Source of the DNA: JAPLMW01 sp964619675
GTDB taxonomy: Bacteria; Planctomycetota; Phycisphaerae; Sedimentisphaerales; UBA12454
Length of the DNA stretch: 64,000 nucleotides
Reading direction: 5' to 3'
Assembly: GCA_964619675.1 (NCBI GenBank)
Contig: CAZUEO010000001.1
Span: forward strand, 124,001-188,000
Shown here: positions 1-7,633 of the stretch, one piece after another
Layout of the letters: each line of letters opens with the position of its first letter
How positions within the stretch are numbered: position 1 is the stretch's first letter
The notes under the pieces: model-generated
Seen by the model: only the letters and a program-made list of their open reading frames with translations
Databases searched by the model: none
What the model was told of the DNA's origin: nothing
Translations under genes and position numbers: made by a program

Positions 1-487
1 CATCGGCCCTGTCGTCAGCGGCGATTTTCAGTTCGGCCTGCGCAAGTATCTGGCCTGCGTCCATTTTCTCGGCAAGCGTGATAATGCTTATGCCTGTTTG
101 GGTTTCGCCGTTCATAATCGCCCAGTTTATAGGCGCTGCGCCGCGGTATTTGGGAAGTAGTGAGCCGTGAACGTTTATCGCGCCTTTGGAGGGTATATTT
201 ATAATTTCAGCAGAAATTTTCTGGCCGAATGCGATAACGACAAGCAAATCGGGGGCAAAATTTTTGATAAGTTGCACACCCTGCAAGCCGTTTATGTCGT
301 CAAAGGTGGTAAACGGCACGGCATTTTGCTGTGCCCATTGCTCGACATCGTTGGCTTGCAGTTTTCTGCCTCTGCCTGCCTGTTTTTCGGGATGAGTAAT
401 GATATGCAAAAGTTCATGATTCGATGTCTTTAGGGCATTTAAGGCTTCAATTCCAAACCGGCCGCAACCACAATAAATTATTTTCAT
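1..487 (-). CDS. fmt: methionyl-tRNA formyltransferase, 3' part outside the window
   Basis: The enzyme formylates Met-tRNAfMet with 10-formyl-THF in the cytoplasm, to allow translation initiation. The first 162 codons are visible and run off the left edge. The N-terminus MKIIYCGCGRFGIEAL has the Rossmann-like start of the family. The folate and catalytic segment NVHGSLLPKYRGAAPI lies at about residues 105-120, with the conserved Asn105 and His107. The catalytic Asp is Asp143 in KMDAGQIL. The start codon overlaps the def stop (ATGA), so it is translationally coupled to peptide deformylase, a classic def-fmt pair: one enzyme adds the formyl group and the other removes it. Confidence 0.95.
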   Translation of the reverse strand, partial: MKIIYCGCGRFGIEALNALKTSNHELLHIITHPEKQAGRGRKLQANDVEQWAQQNAVPFTTFDDINGLQGVQLIKNFAPDLLVVIAFGQKISAEIINIPSKGAINVHGSLLPKYRGAAPINWAIMNGETQTGISIITLAEKMDAGQILAQAELKIAADDRAD

Positions 488-1008
488 TTTTTCTGCTGCT
501 CGTAATTTTCGCGAAGCTGTTTGAGCTTTTTTTTGGCGCCGATTTTCGCAACTGTCGAGAGTCTGTCTGCGACAAGTGTGCCGTCGAGATGGTCGCATTC
601 GTGCTGAAATATCCTCGCGAGCAGTCCTTCGGCTTCCTGGCTGAACTCTTTGCCGTCAAGACCCTGGGCATTAATTGAGCATTTTGAGTATCTGCGGATG
701 TTGCCGTAAATGCCCGGCAAAGACAGACAGCCTTCCTCGGCAGCTCCGAGTTTGCCTGAAGGAGTAATTACAGGATTTATATAGACCTTTGCGTTCTTTT
801 TAGTGCCGTCGGGCGAGGCGACGAAGATTCTCAAGGATACTCCTGCCTGCGGTCCTGCAAGGCCGACACCTTTATACTGAACCATAATGTCCAGCATCTT
901 GTCGGCAAGAGCACGAATGGAATCGTCGATTTTCTCGATGGGTTTTGCCTTTTGCCCGAGCACCGGCGTCGGGAAACGGGTTATGCAACATTTATCAACG
1001 TCAAACAT
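484..1008 (-). CDS. def: peptide deformylase
   Basis: Metalloenzyme that removes the N-formyl group from nascent proteins. The 174 residues carry all three family motifs: GVGLAGPQ (residues 47-54), EGCLS (92-96) and HECDH (136-140). Cys94 and the two His are the metal ligands, and Glu137 is the catalytic acid. Motif I has Gly where Ala is usual (GLAGPQ for GLAAPQ), a mild variation. The start MFDVDKC is chosen because the upstream in-frame codons lie entirely inside lptB and do not look like deformylase. It overlaps the end of lptB by 8 bp and the start of fmt by 4 bp, so the three form one transcript. Confidence 0.96.
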   Translation of the reverse strand: MFDVDKCCITRFPTPVLGQKAKPIEKIDDSIRALADKMLDIMVQYKGVGLAGPQAGVSLRIFVASPDGTKKNAKVYINPVITPSGKLGAAEEGCLSLPGIYGNIRRYSKCSINAQGLDGKEFSQEAEGLLARIFQHECDHLDGTLVADRLSTVAKIGAKKKLKQLRENYEQQKK

Positions 1009-1771
1009 TTTTAGCTCCCGTCGGTTTTTCGTCAAATTCGTCGCCTTCGAATGTATGGCCGAGATAACTCTTTTTGACAAGTTCATTCTTGACGATTTCT
1101 GCGGGTGTTCCCGCAGCGATAACTTTGCCGTGATCGATAATATAGGCTTTGTCGGAAACTTCGAGAGTTCTTTCGACATTATGGTCCGTTATGAGGATAC
1201 TTACACCCGACGAGACAAGCCTGCGGACCTCACCCTGAAGCTCTTCGACCGTAATGGGGTCAACACCGCTGAAAGGCTCATCAAGCAGGATAAGCGAAGG
1301 ATTTGTAATCATAGCGCGTGCGATTTCAAGCTTCCTGCGTTCGCCGCCTGACAGGAATCTCGCCTGACTGTCGGTTACTTCGTCGAGAGCAAATCTCTGT
1401 ATCAGCTCATCGGCTCTTTTATGCCGCTCCTGCGGCGTAATCGACATTGTTTCGAGAATGGCCAGCAGATTGTCGCGAACACTTAGCCGCTGAAAAACGC
1501 TCGGCTCCTGTGAAAGATAGCCCACACCCAGCCGGGCTCGTTTGTACATCGGCAGGTTTGTAATGTCAATTCCCTCGAAGACTACGCTGCCTGCATTGGG
1601 CGTAATCATACCCATTACCATTCTGAATGTTGTGGTTTTGCCGGCGCCGTTTCTGCCCAACAAGCCCACTATTGTCCGCTGCTCTACTGTAATTGATACC
1701 TGATTAACAACTGTTCTGCCGGAATATTTCTTTACCAGGCCGTGCGTTTCGAGAAGAGTCATATCTACCAA
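1001..1771 (-). CDS. lptB: LPS export ABC transporter ATP-binding protein LptB
   Basis: ATPase that drives lipopolysaccharide extraction from the inner membrane with LptFG. Walker A GRNGAGKTT is at residues 39-47, the ABC signature LSGGERRKLE at 140-149, Walker B LILLDEP at 160-166, and the H-loop is the His of ITDHNVERTL. The LptB-type text SVFQRLSVRDNL and EPFSGVDP separates it from generic ABC ATPases. A TTG start at 1771 has an AAAGG ribosome site 7 nt upstream. An ATG at 1762 is the alternative. It is the first gene of a lptB-def-fmt run. lptA, lptC and lptFG are not in view. Its presence supports a diderm envelope. Confidence 0.92.
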   Translation of the reverse strand: MVDMTLLETHGLVKKYSGRTVVNQVSITVEQRTIVGLLGRNGAGKTTTFRMVMGMITPNAGSVVFEGIDITNLPMYKRARLGVGYLSQEPSVFQRLSVRDNLLAILETMSITPQERHKRADELIQRFALDEVTDSQARFLSGGERRKLEIARAMITNPSLILLDEPFSGVDPITVEELQGEVRRLVSSGVSILITDHNVERTLEVSDKAYIIDHGKVIAAGTPAEIVKNELVKKSYLGHTFEGDEFDEKPTGAKNV

Positions 1772-1842
1772 GCTTTAACCTTTCAAAAATACAGATGGAT
1801 ATTATAACAAAGCACCAGCTCTGTGAAAACCTTCTTTTATTG

Positions 1843-2769
1843 TCATTGTACCGGCCGTGATTTTTTGGTTTTGAGCGTCAGCAGGGCAATTTCCGGCGGG
1901 CAGTTGAATCTTGCTATCACGTTGCCGGAAGAGCCGGCGCCACTGGTCGTGTAACCGGTCATATTTTTATACCGCCAGCGGCCTTTTATAAGTTTTTGCG
2001 GAATCCTGGCGCCTTTAATCAGGGCGATAGAGCCGGGCAGGCATATCTGGCCGCCGTGAGTATGGCCCGCGACAAAAAGATTAAAGCCATACTTGTGCCC
2101 CTGCCTGTAAAGCTCCGGAGAGTGAGAAAAAAGTATTTTAAATGAGCCGGCAGGTATGCCTTGGCTTGCCCGGCCTGTGTCGGCACAGTCAAAAAGGTAG
2201 CAGTCATCCACGCCCGCAAGGTAAATCGCTGCTCCATTGCGCTCGAGCACGGCGTTTTCATTTATAAGCATCGTTACGCCGATGCTTTGCAGAAAGACCG
2301 CAATTTCATAATAATCATGATTGCCGAGGATGCCGTAAGCCCGGCCGGGCTTGATATGCTCGATAATCCGTTGCATTCGTTGTTTTGTTTTGGCGAAATC
2401 ATACCTGTCGTAGAGGCTGTAATCGCCGCCGAGCAGGCAGTAATCGTACTGAAGATTTTTAATCAGCTCGATAACCTTGTCGGCCAGGCTATCCAGGCCC
2501 TCGATATGCAAATCTGCTATAAAAAGGATACGGCAGTTGTCAAACTCTGCCGGCAGGCCCTCCGGTTCGAGTGTTATCTCGTTAAGCCTTAAATCCAGTG
2601 CGTTGGCAAGGCCTCGCTGCGCAAAACCCGTCATTTTCAGGATAAAATGTATCAGCGACGACCATGTGCGAATGCGTTTGAGATTGCCCAGAAGGCTGTC
2701 TCGCGCATACCTGTGCCGCTTTTTCCTGTAAGCTTCAAGATAAGCTCTGTTCGGATGTATTTTATTCAT
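1843..2769 (-). CDS. YkuE-type metallophosphoesterase
   Basis: Calcineurin-like phosphoesterase of 308 residues. The two-metal site is complete: DLH (86-88), GGDYSLYD (114-121), GNHD (149-152), a His in FSHSPE and GHTHGG (235-240). GHTHGGQI and GGDY are typical of the membrane-associated YkuE/LpxH-like branch. The substrate cannot be named from sequence. The ATG at 2769 (MNKIHPNRAY) is preferred over an upstream in-frame ATG at 2874, because the extra 35 residues are AT-rich and unlike the family. No neighbour suggests a specific pathway. Confidence 0.85.
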   Translation of the reverse strand: MNKIHPNRAYLEAYRKKRHRYARDSLLGNLKRIRTWSSLIHFILKMTGFAQRGLANALDLRLNEITLEPEGLPAEFDNCRILFIADLHIEGLDSLADKVIELIKNLQYDYCLLGGDYSLYDRYDFAKTKQRMQRIIEHIKPGRAYGILGNHDYYEIAVFLQSIGVTMLINENAVLERNGAAIYLAGVDDCYLFDCADTGRASQGIPAGSFKILFSHSPELYRQGHKYGFNLFVAGHTHGGQICLPGSIALIKGARIPQKLIKGRWRYKNMTGYTTSGAGSSGNVIARFNCPPEIALLTLKTKKSRPVQ

Positions 2770-2884
2770 TGATTTTTTATACCTTAACGGATTATTGACA
2801 ACCTGACTTTTTATGTTTAAATAATATAGTAAAGAACGGTCAAAAAAAAGATAAAAAATCGGCTGACATGACAATAAATTGCTG

Positions 2885-2912
2885 TTGACAGAATTTTCGA
2901 AGGCGTTAAGAT
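2885..2912 (+). promoter_or_regulatory. sigma70-type promoter for a small transcript
   Basis: TTGACA at 2885-2890 is a perfect -35. TAAGAT at 2907-2912 (16-bp spacer) or GATAAT at 2910-2915 (19 bp) could be the -10. It fires rightward into the terminator-ended hairpin at 2934-2988. Confidence 0.5.
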
Positions 2913-2915
2913 AAT

Positions 2916-2990
2916 TACAAGAATAGGAAATTTAAAAGGTTGCTTTAGGGGCAAAAGTCATTTGCTCATCCACAAGGCAGCCTTTTTTAT
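2916..2990 (+). ncRNA. candidate small RNA or attenuator with intrinsic terminator
   Basis: Between divergent genes there is a stem AAAAGGTTGC (2934-2943) with GCAGCCTTTT (2977-2986), one G-U pair, followed by a T run at 2983-2988. An inner stem GCAAA/TTTGC lies at 2952-2956 and 2961-2965. With the promoter at 2885 this makes a transcript of about 70 nt. It could be a free small RNA, or a leader that attenuates the membrane protein gene starting at 3025. No known RNA family is recognised. Confidence 0.4.
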
Positions 2991-3024
2991 TGTCCGAATT
3001 CATTTGATTCTGCAGAGCCGGTAA

Positions 3025-3546
3025 ATGAAGAAGCTGGAAGATATTTTTAGACTGATTGTATTTCTGATTTTTTTTGCTGCGGGGACTTGTGCTGTCGCAC
3101 TGGCGGTGCTCGGGCCTGAATGGAAAAGCCTTTACCAGTTAAAGGCCGCGGTAAAACAAACGGAGCAGAACAACCGGAAAATCGAAGAGATTATAAAAGA
3201 CCACCAGATACTTTCAGAGCAAATTACCGGCGATGCAAATATCCTCAAGCGCATTGCTCCTGTTACGCTCGGTCAGCAGCCCGATGATGCCAACCAGCCT
3301 GTCGCCAAAATAACAGCCGATACCCTCGCCAGGGCAAAAGCCATACTTCGGCAGCAGAGGCAGGATGATTCAGACGGCTCCCAGGTGCCGCAATGGCTCG
3401 TCAGGTGCACCATCGGCCGCAACCGGATTATACTCTTTGCGGCAGGAGCCGGACTTGTGGTGGTCTGTTTTGCGTGCTTTGGGGATAGAAAATCAAAGAA
3501 AAAAGCCTGTCCTGAGCGAAGCCGAAGGATGAAAAAGCAAAAGTAA
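3025..3546 (+). CDS. small two-helix membrane protein, unknown function
   Basis: A 173-residue protein that I do not recognise. One hydrophobic helix lies at about residues 8-30 (LIVFLIFFAAGTCAVALAVL) and a second at about 135-152. Between them is a polar, Gln-rich segment (residues 35-125) with coiled-coil character. The last residues, ACPERSRRMKKQK, are encoded by a short repeat element at 3506-3529 that extends or replaces the natural C-terminus. The ATG at 3025 has a weak ribosome site. The gene stands alone between a candidate small RNA and a convergent TPR gene. Confidence 0.6.
   Translation: MKKLEDIFRLIVFLIFFAAGTCAVALAVLGPEWKSLYQLKAAVKQTEQNNRKIEEIIKDHQILSEQITGDANILKRIAPVTLGQQPDDANQPVAKITADTLARAKAILRQQRQDDSDGSQVPQWLVRCTIGRNRIILFAAGAGLVVVCFACFGDRKSKKKACPERSRRMKKQK
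3506..3529. repeat. short partly palindromic dispersed element, copy 1
   Basis: A 24-bp unit of form CCTGTCCTGAGC...CCGAAGGA. A related unit, CCTGTCCCGAGC...TCGAGGGA, lies at 37218-37242. Read in frame it gives CPERSRR, a peptide I associate with many unrelated environmental ORF ends. It lies at the end of the 3025 gene. Confidence 0.55.
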
Positions 3547-3549
3547 CAA

Positions 3550-4923
3550 TTACCTTTTGGTTTTCAACAGGTATGCCAGCCTTTTTCCTGTTGAAGCAAA
3601 GAATATTTTAACCCTGATTGTATATTCAAGCAGGCCGAAACCGCAGTCTTTATTTTTCTGCCGAGCGGTTGTCAGAACCAGAAGGGCTTTGTGTAATTTT
3701 TTCATCGAAAGATAAGTTTTTGCGGCCTGGCCGACAATTTCGGAATTTTGCTGCTCAAGCTCGATAGCGTAATCCAGAAACTGCTCAGCATCGTCAAACT
3801 CGCCTCGAAGAACGAGTGTCTTTGCCATGTACAGGTAATTGACGGCTTTTGGCGGCTCAAGCTCTGCGACTCTTAAAAAGCAGTGTATGGCGTAATCGAG
3901 CCGACCGAGTTCTGTCATTATTTGGCCGATTGACAGTAAAATATCGCTCTGTTGAATATCAAGCTCGAGCTCACCGGCAAGCAAACCGAACGCCTCGTCT
4001 TTTCGGCCCTGCTGCAAAGCCAGCCGTCCGAGCCGGAACCTCGGACCTGCCAGTCTGCGATCCAGTTGCATCGCCTTGCAGTAATATTTTTCAGCCATTT
4101 CGGCATTGTTGCGATTCAGTTCTATTTCGCCTAAATAGAACACTGCGGCGGCGTAATCGGGCGATGTTTCGAGTATCCGGTTGAACTTCTCGGCGGCAGG
4201 AATGACGTCGCCGTTGTGGAGAAGAAAAATGCCGAAATCGAAAATAACGTCTTTGTCGCCGGGATTGTTCTTCAGCTCCTCGATGAAATAACGCCGGGCA
4301 CGGTCTTTGCTGCCCAGATTCCAGTATGCCTGGGCGATGCGGTAGTTTATCTGCGGATGATTCGGCTCCAGCAGCGCTGTCTTCTCCCAGCACCAGACCG
4401 CTTTTCGGAAATTAGCGCGGATGAAAAATGAATTGCCGATATTGTAAAAACATAACGGACAATTTTCATTTATCTGCTGGGCCAGGTAAAACATCTGCTC
4501 GGCCTTTTCGTGCTCGCCCATCTCGGTATAAGTAATTATCCGGTTGCAGTAGCACGGCTCGAAATCGTGCTGCAGTCTTTCTATCTGCTCGAATACGCTC
4601 AGTGAAAGGTCGTAATGGCCTGTGCGTGTATAATCGACGGCAAGGCAGTTAAGAATCTCAACGTCGTTGGGGTTCGGCTCGAGCGCCAGCTTGAATTCTT
4701 CAATCGCCTCGTCGAATCTTTCCATCGCGTCGAGGGTAAGAGCCTTGTTGAAGTGCCATCTGTCGTTGGCAGGGTTCATATCCAGCGCTTCGTTCATTGC
4801 GACAAGCGCTTCGTTCATCAGACCGGTCTCGTAGAGCTCAAAGGCCTTGAATGCCTTTTGCTCGGCACGGCCCCACGGGTGTTCATCCTGTTCAAACGGC
4901 TCAAATTCACTGTCAAAATTCAT
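3550..4923 (-). CDS. tetratricopeptide-repeat protein
   Basis: A 457-residue cytoplasmic-looking protein built almost wholly of TPR units, roughly ten to eleven of about 34 residues. The repeats show the W/L-G-Y-A-P spacing, for example EALVAMNEALDMNPAN and EAIEEFKLALEPNPND. No signal peptide or transmembrane helix is seen. TPR arrays bind other proteins, but the partner cannot be inferred. The gene ends 3 bp from the convergent 3025 gene and has no operon partner. The start MNFDSEFEPF is the only sensible ATG. Confidence 0.88.
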   Translation of the reverse strand: MNFDSEFEPFEQDEHPWGRAEQKAFKAFELYETGLMNEALVAMNEALDMNPANDRWHFNKALTLDAMERFDEAIEEFKLALEPNPNDVEILNCLAVDYTRTGHYDLSLSVFEQIERLQHDFEPCYCNRIITYTEMGEHEKAEQMFYLAQQINENCPLCFYNIGNSFFIRANFRKAVWCWEKTALLEPNHPQINYRIAQAYWNLGSKDRARRYFIEELKNNPGDKDVIFDFGIFLLHNGDVIPAAEKFNRILETSPDYAAAVFYLGEIELNRNNAEMAEKYYCKAMQLDRRLAGPRFRLGRLALQQGRKDEAFGLLAGELELDIQQSDILLSIGQIMTELGRLDYAIHCFLRVAELEPPKAVNYLYMAKTLVLRGEFDDAEQFLDYAIELEQQNSEIVGQAAKTYLSMKKLHKALLVLTTARQKNKDCGFGLLEYTIRVKIFFASTGKRLAYLLKTKR

Positions 4924-5128
4924 AGTTTTTCCGCTAAGTAACAGCGTCCCAGTCCCAGAAGTCGGTATAAAAAAGGAGGCAGTTTGGCATAAAACCGGAT
5001 AAACAAAAAAGTTAAAGCAGGCCGGAATTTATGTGGAAATATCGTTTTTAAACCCTTAAAATAAAGACAGTTACAAAAACAGCGTTTATTTGTTATAACC
5101 GGCAAAATCCAAACGTGAGGCGTTTTTC

Positions 5129-5157
5129 TGGAAAAGAGCCGCTTTTGGTCTTATAAT
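5129..5157 (+). promoter_or_regulatory. promoter of the ribH operon
   Basis: TATAAT at 5152-5157 is a perfect -10. TGGAAA at 5129-5134, with a 17-bp spacer, is a weak -35. The ribH ATG follows 30 bp downstream, with TAAGGAG as its ribosome site. Confidence 0.5.
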
Positions 5158-5186
5158 GTTGAGCAAATAATAAGGAGTAAAAGGTT

Positions 5187-5651
5187 ATGATTAAGCAGAT
5201 AAAAGGAAAGTTAAATGCGGGCAAAGCGAAGTTTGCGATAGTCGTGAGCAGGTTCAACGACTTTATTACTTCAAAACTTCTCGACGGTGCGATTGACGCT
5301 TTGCAGCGGCACGGAGCGGCTGATGAACAGATAACCGTCGTATGGGTCAGCGGCTCGATTGAGATAGTCCCGGCGGCTAAAAAAGTTGCTGCAGGCGGAA
5401 AATTTGACGCAGTAATCTGCCTCGGCGCGGTAATTCGCGGCGGAACAGGCCATTATGAGTACGTCTGCCAGCAGGTAAGCAGGGGAGTCAGTCAGATTAA
5501 CTACGATACCGGTGTGCCGACAATTTTTGGCGTTCTGACCTGCGAAACGATAGAGCAGGCAATCGAAAGGGCCGGCACAAAGGCAGGCAACGCGGGCGCC
5601 GCTGCGGCCGTCAGCGCTATGGAAATGGTCGATGTGCTCGGTCAATTATAA
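5187..5651 (+). CDS. ribH: 6,7-dimethyl-8-ribityllumazine synthase
   Basis: Catalyses the penultimate step of riboflavin synthesis, joining 5-amino-6-ribitylaminouracil with 3,4-dihydroxybutanone 4-phosphate. Its 154 residues match the family length. Key segments are SRFNDFITSKLL (substrate binding), SGSIEIVPAAKK, LGAVIRGGTGHYEYV with the catalytic-region His, and FGVLTCETIEQA. It leads an operon with nusB, a common ribH-nusB pairing. An AAGGAG ribosome site supports the ATG. Other rib genes are not in view. Confidence 0.96.
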   Translation: MIKQIKGKLNAGKAKFAIVVSRFNDFITSKLLDGAIDALQRHGAADEQITVVWVSGSIEIVPAAKKVAAGGKFDAVICLGAVIRGGTGHYEYVCQQVSRGVSQINYDTGVPTIFGVLTCETIEQAIERAGTKAGNAGAAAAVSAMEMVDVLGQL

Positions 5652-5683
5652 TTTGGCCGGCAGCTTTTTTAAAAGTTAACTCG

Positions 5684-6115
5684 ATGGATAAAAGAAGCAG
5701 GGCAAGAGAACTCGTGATGCAGGCTGCCTGCCAGCTTGACGTGCAGGGCAAAGACGCACTTGAAGTGCTCGACAGGTTTTTTGCGGAAAACACCGATGAC
5801 CAGACAGTGCGAAAACTTGCGGCAAAGTGGGTACAGGGCCTGTGGCAGACAATGGCCCAGTGTGACAGCCTGATTGTCGCAGCCGCTGCGAAATGGGAAC
5901 TTTCAAGATTGAGCCAGGTTGACAGGAGCATCCTGCGGCTCGGAACGTACCAGTTAAAATACTGCAGCGATATACCTGCAAAGGTGACTATAAATGAGGC
6001 TATCGAGCTGGCCAAAAAGTTCAGCGGCGAATCGTCGCCCGGATTCGTCAATGGCGTGCTTGATGCAATCTACAGAACTCTAAAAGCAGAAACGGATTCT
6101 GGATGCGTAAAATAG
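5684..6115 (+). CDS. nusB: transcription antitermination factor NusB
   Basis: All-helical RNA-binding protein of 143 residues that helps NusE/S10 at boxA, mainly for rRNA transcription. Family signatures are RSRARELVMQAACQLD at the N-terminus, the central WELSRLSQVDRSILRLGTYQL and the C-terminal INEAIELAKKFSGESSPGFV. It follows ribH by 32 bp and overlaps the start of the ParA gene by 13 bp, so the two are coupled. Confidence 0.95.
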   Translation: MDKRSRARELVMQAACQLDVQGKDALEVLDRFFAENTDDQTVRKLAAKWVQGLWQTMAQCDSLIVAAAAKWELSRLSQVDRSILRLGTYQLKYCSDIPAKVTINEAIELAKKFSGESSPGFVNGVLDAIYRTLKAETDSGCVK

Positions 6116-6906
6116 CAATGCTCAACCAGAAAGGGGGCGTCGGCAAGACGACTTCGGTTGTCAATATCGCTGCGGCTCTTGCGCAAGGCGGCGCAAAAGT
6201 CATCGTTGCCGACTTTGACCCGCAGGCTCATCTTACCATACATCTTGGCGTTGAGCCCGACAAGGTCCAGTCAGGCACATATAAACTGATGACAGGCTCA
6301 GCGCAGTTTGACGAGGCCCTTATCGAAGCAAGGCCGAACCTGTTTCTGCTCGGCGCAAATATTCATCTTGTCGGCGCTGAAAGTGAGCTTGTCAGCGTTG
6401 TCGGCAGGGAAACTATCTTCCGCGAGGCAATTGCGAAAACAAAACAGAACTTCGATTACCTGCTGATAGATTGCCCGCCGTCGCTCGGCCTATTGGCGCT
6501 TAACGCTTTGGCGGCTGCAGAGGAAGTAATTATCCCTCTTCAGCCGCACTTTCTTGCGCTGCAGGGGCTCGGCAAACTGCTTCAGACCGTTACGCTTGTC
6601 AGCAGGAGAATTAACCCGCAGCTTAAGGTAACCGGCATACTTATGTGTATGTTTGACAGCAGAACATCGCTGTCGGAAGAGATTAAAAGCGATATCAACA
6701 AGTTTCTCGAAAACGCCCGCCAATCCGATTGTCCCTGGAGCGGGGCGCAGATTATACCTGTCTTTGTCCGCAGGAACATTAAGCTTGCAGAGGCCCCAAG
6801 CTATGGCAAGACAATTTTCGAATACGAGCCTGCCTGCCATGGTGCGGAAGATTACCGCCTGATTGCACAGCATCTGAACGGCAAGGCCGGCGGCGATGCA
6901 GTTTAA
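6103..6906 (+). CDS. ParA/Soj-type partition ATPase
   Basis: A 267-residue deviant-Walker ATPase. KGGVGKTTS (about residues 10-18) has the signature first Lys of the ParA family. LLIDCPPSLGLL is the A-prime/Walker B region, and RNIKLAEAPSYGKTIFEY is the C-terminal Soj signature. Such proteins move chromosome origins or large cargo together with a ParB. No parB or parS site was seen nearby, so this may be the chromosomal Soj or an orphan. Its start lies inside nusB, and its stop is 3 bp before rsmE. Confidence 0.9.
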   Translation: MRKIAMLNQKGGVGKTTSVVNIAAALAQGGAKVIVADFDPQAHLTIHLGVEPDKVQSGTYKLMTGSAQFDEALIEARPNLFLLGANIHLVGAESELVSVVGRETIFREAIAKTKQNFDYLLIDCPPSLGLLALNALAAAEEVIIPLQPHFLALQGLGKLLQTVTLVSRRINPQLKVTGILMCMFDSRTSLSEEIKSDINKFLENARQSDCPWSGAQIIPVFVRRNIKLAEAPSYGKTIFEYEPACHGAEDYRLIAQHLNGKAGGDAV

Positions 6907-6909
6907 ACT

Positions 6910-7632
6910 ATGAGAACGGCAAGAGTTTTCTGCGGCGCAATCGGTCAGGACAATGCTGTTATTTCTGATATTCAGCTGCGGCACCTTACAAAGGTATTGA
7001 GACTTAAAACCGGCGACATTGTCCAGTTATTTGACGGCAAAGGTACGGTTGCGCAGGCAGTTATAGAAAAAATCACTAAAGACGAGGCTCTGCTGAAAGT
7101 GCAGAACAGAAAGATATTTGATACCGCAGGCAGGCGGAAAATTGTTATCGCACCGAGCATCGCAAAAGGTCAGAGATTTGAAATGCTTGTGGCCAAATGC
7201 ACAGAGCTTGGAATTGACGGAATTGCGCCGGTTATTTTCGAAAGAACCGTAAAACAGCAACTGCAGCATCACCGGCTCGAATCTATCGCCGTCGAATCGG
7301 CAAAGCAGTGCGGCAGGATTTTCCTGCCGGCAATAGACAGGCCGGCCGATTTCCAAAAAGCACTTGAAAACCTGCGGGCGCAGTATCCAAAAGCGAAGAT
7401 TGTATTTGGCTCTTTGGCTGCTGGTGCCGAGTCGATTATAAATCTCGATTTAGGCACAAATGATTGTCTCGCCTTTGTCGGCCCCGAGGGCGGGCTGGCG
7501 GAAACAGAAGAAAATCTGCTTAAAAAAATAAATGCGCAGTCTGTCAGACTTACAGATACGATATTGAGAATTGAAACAGCGGCCATAGCGTTTGCCGCAG
7601 TCCTCGCAGCGAAAAGAGATTTAGGAAAATAA
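6910..7632 (+). CDS. rsmE: 16S rRNA (uracil-1498-N3)-methyltransferase
   Basis: A SPOUT-class enzyme that methylates U1498 of 16S rRNA using SAM. It has 240 residues with an N-terminal PUA-like domain (QLRHLTKVLRLKTGDIVQL) and a C-terminal knot. The knot loops FVGPEGGLAETEENLL and DTILRIETAAIAFAAVLA form the SAM pocket. It is the fourth gene of the ribH operon, starting 3 bp after parA. The next gene begins 1 bp after its stop. Confidence 0.94.
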   Translation: MRTARVFCGAIGQDNAVISDIQLRHLTKVLRLKTGDIVQLFDGKGTVAQAVIEKITKDEALLKVQNRKIFDTAGRRKIVIAPSIAKGQRFEMLVAKCTELGIDGIAPVIFERTVKQQLQHHRLESIAVESAKQCGRIFLPAIDRPADFQKALENLRAQYPKAKIVFGSLAAGAESIINLDLGTNDCLAFVGPEGGLAETEENLLKKINAQSVRLTDTILRIETAAIAFAAVLAAKRDLGK

Positions 7633-7633
7633 T

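Noticed and set aside
1009..1179. Longer form of peptide deformylase
   Set aside because: The extra 57 residues lie inside lptB and show no deformylase similarity.
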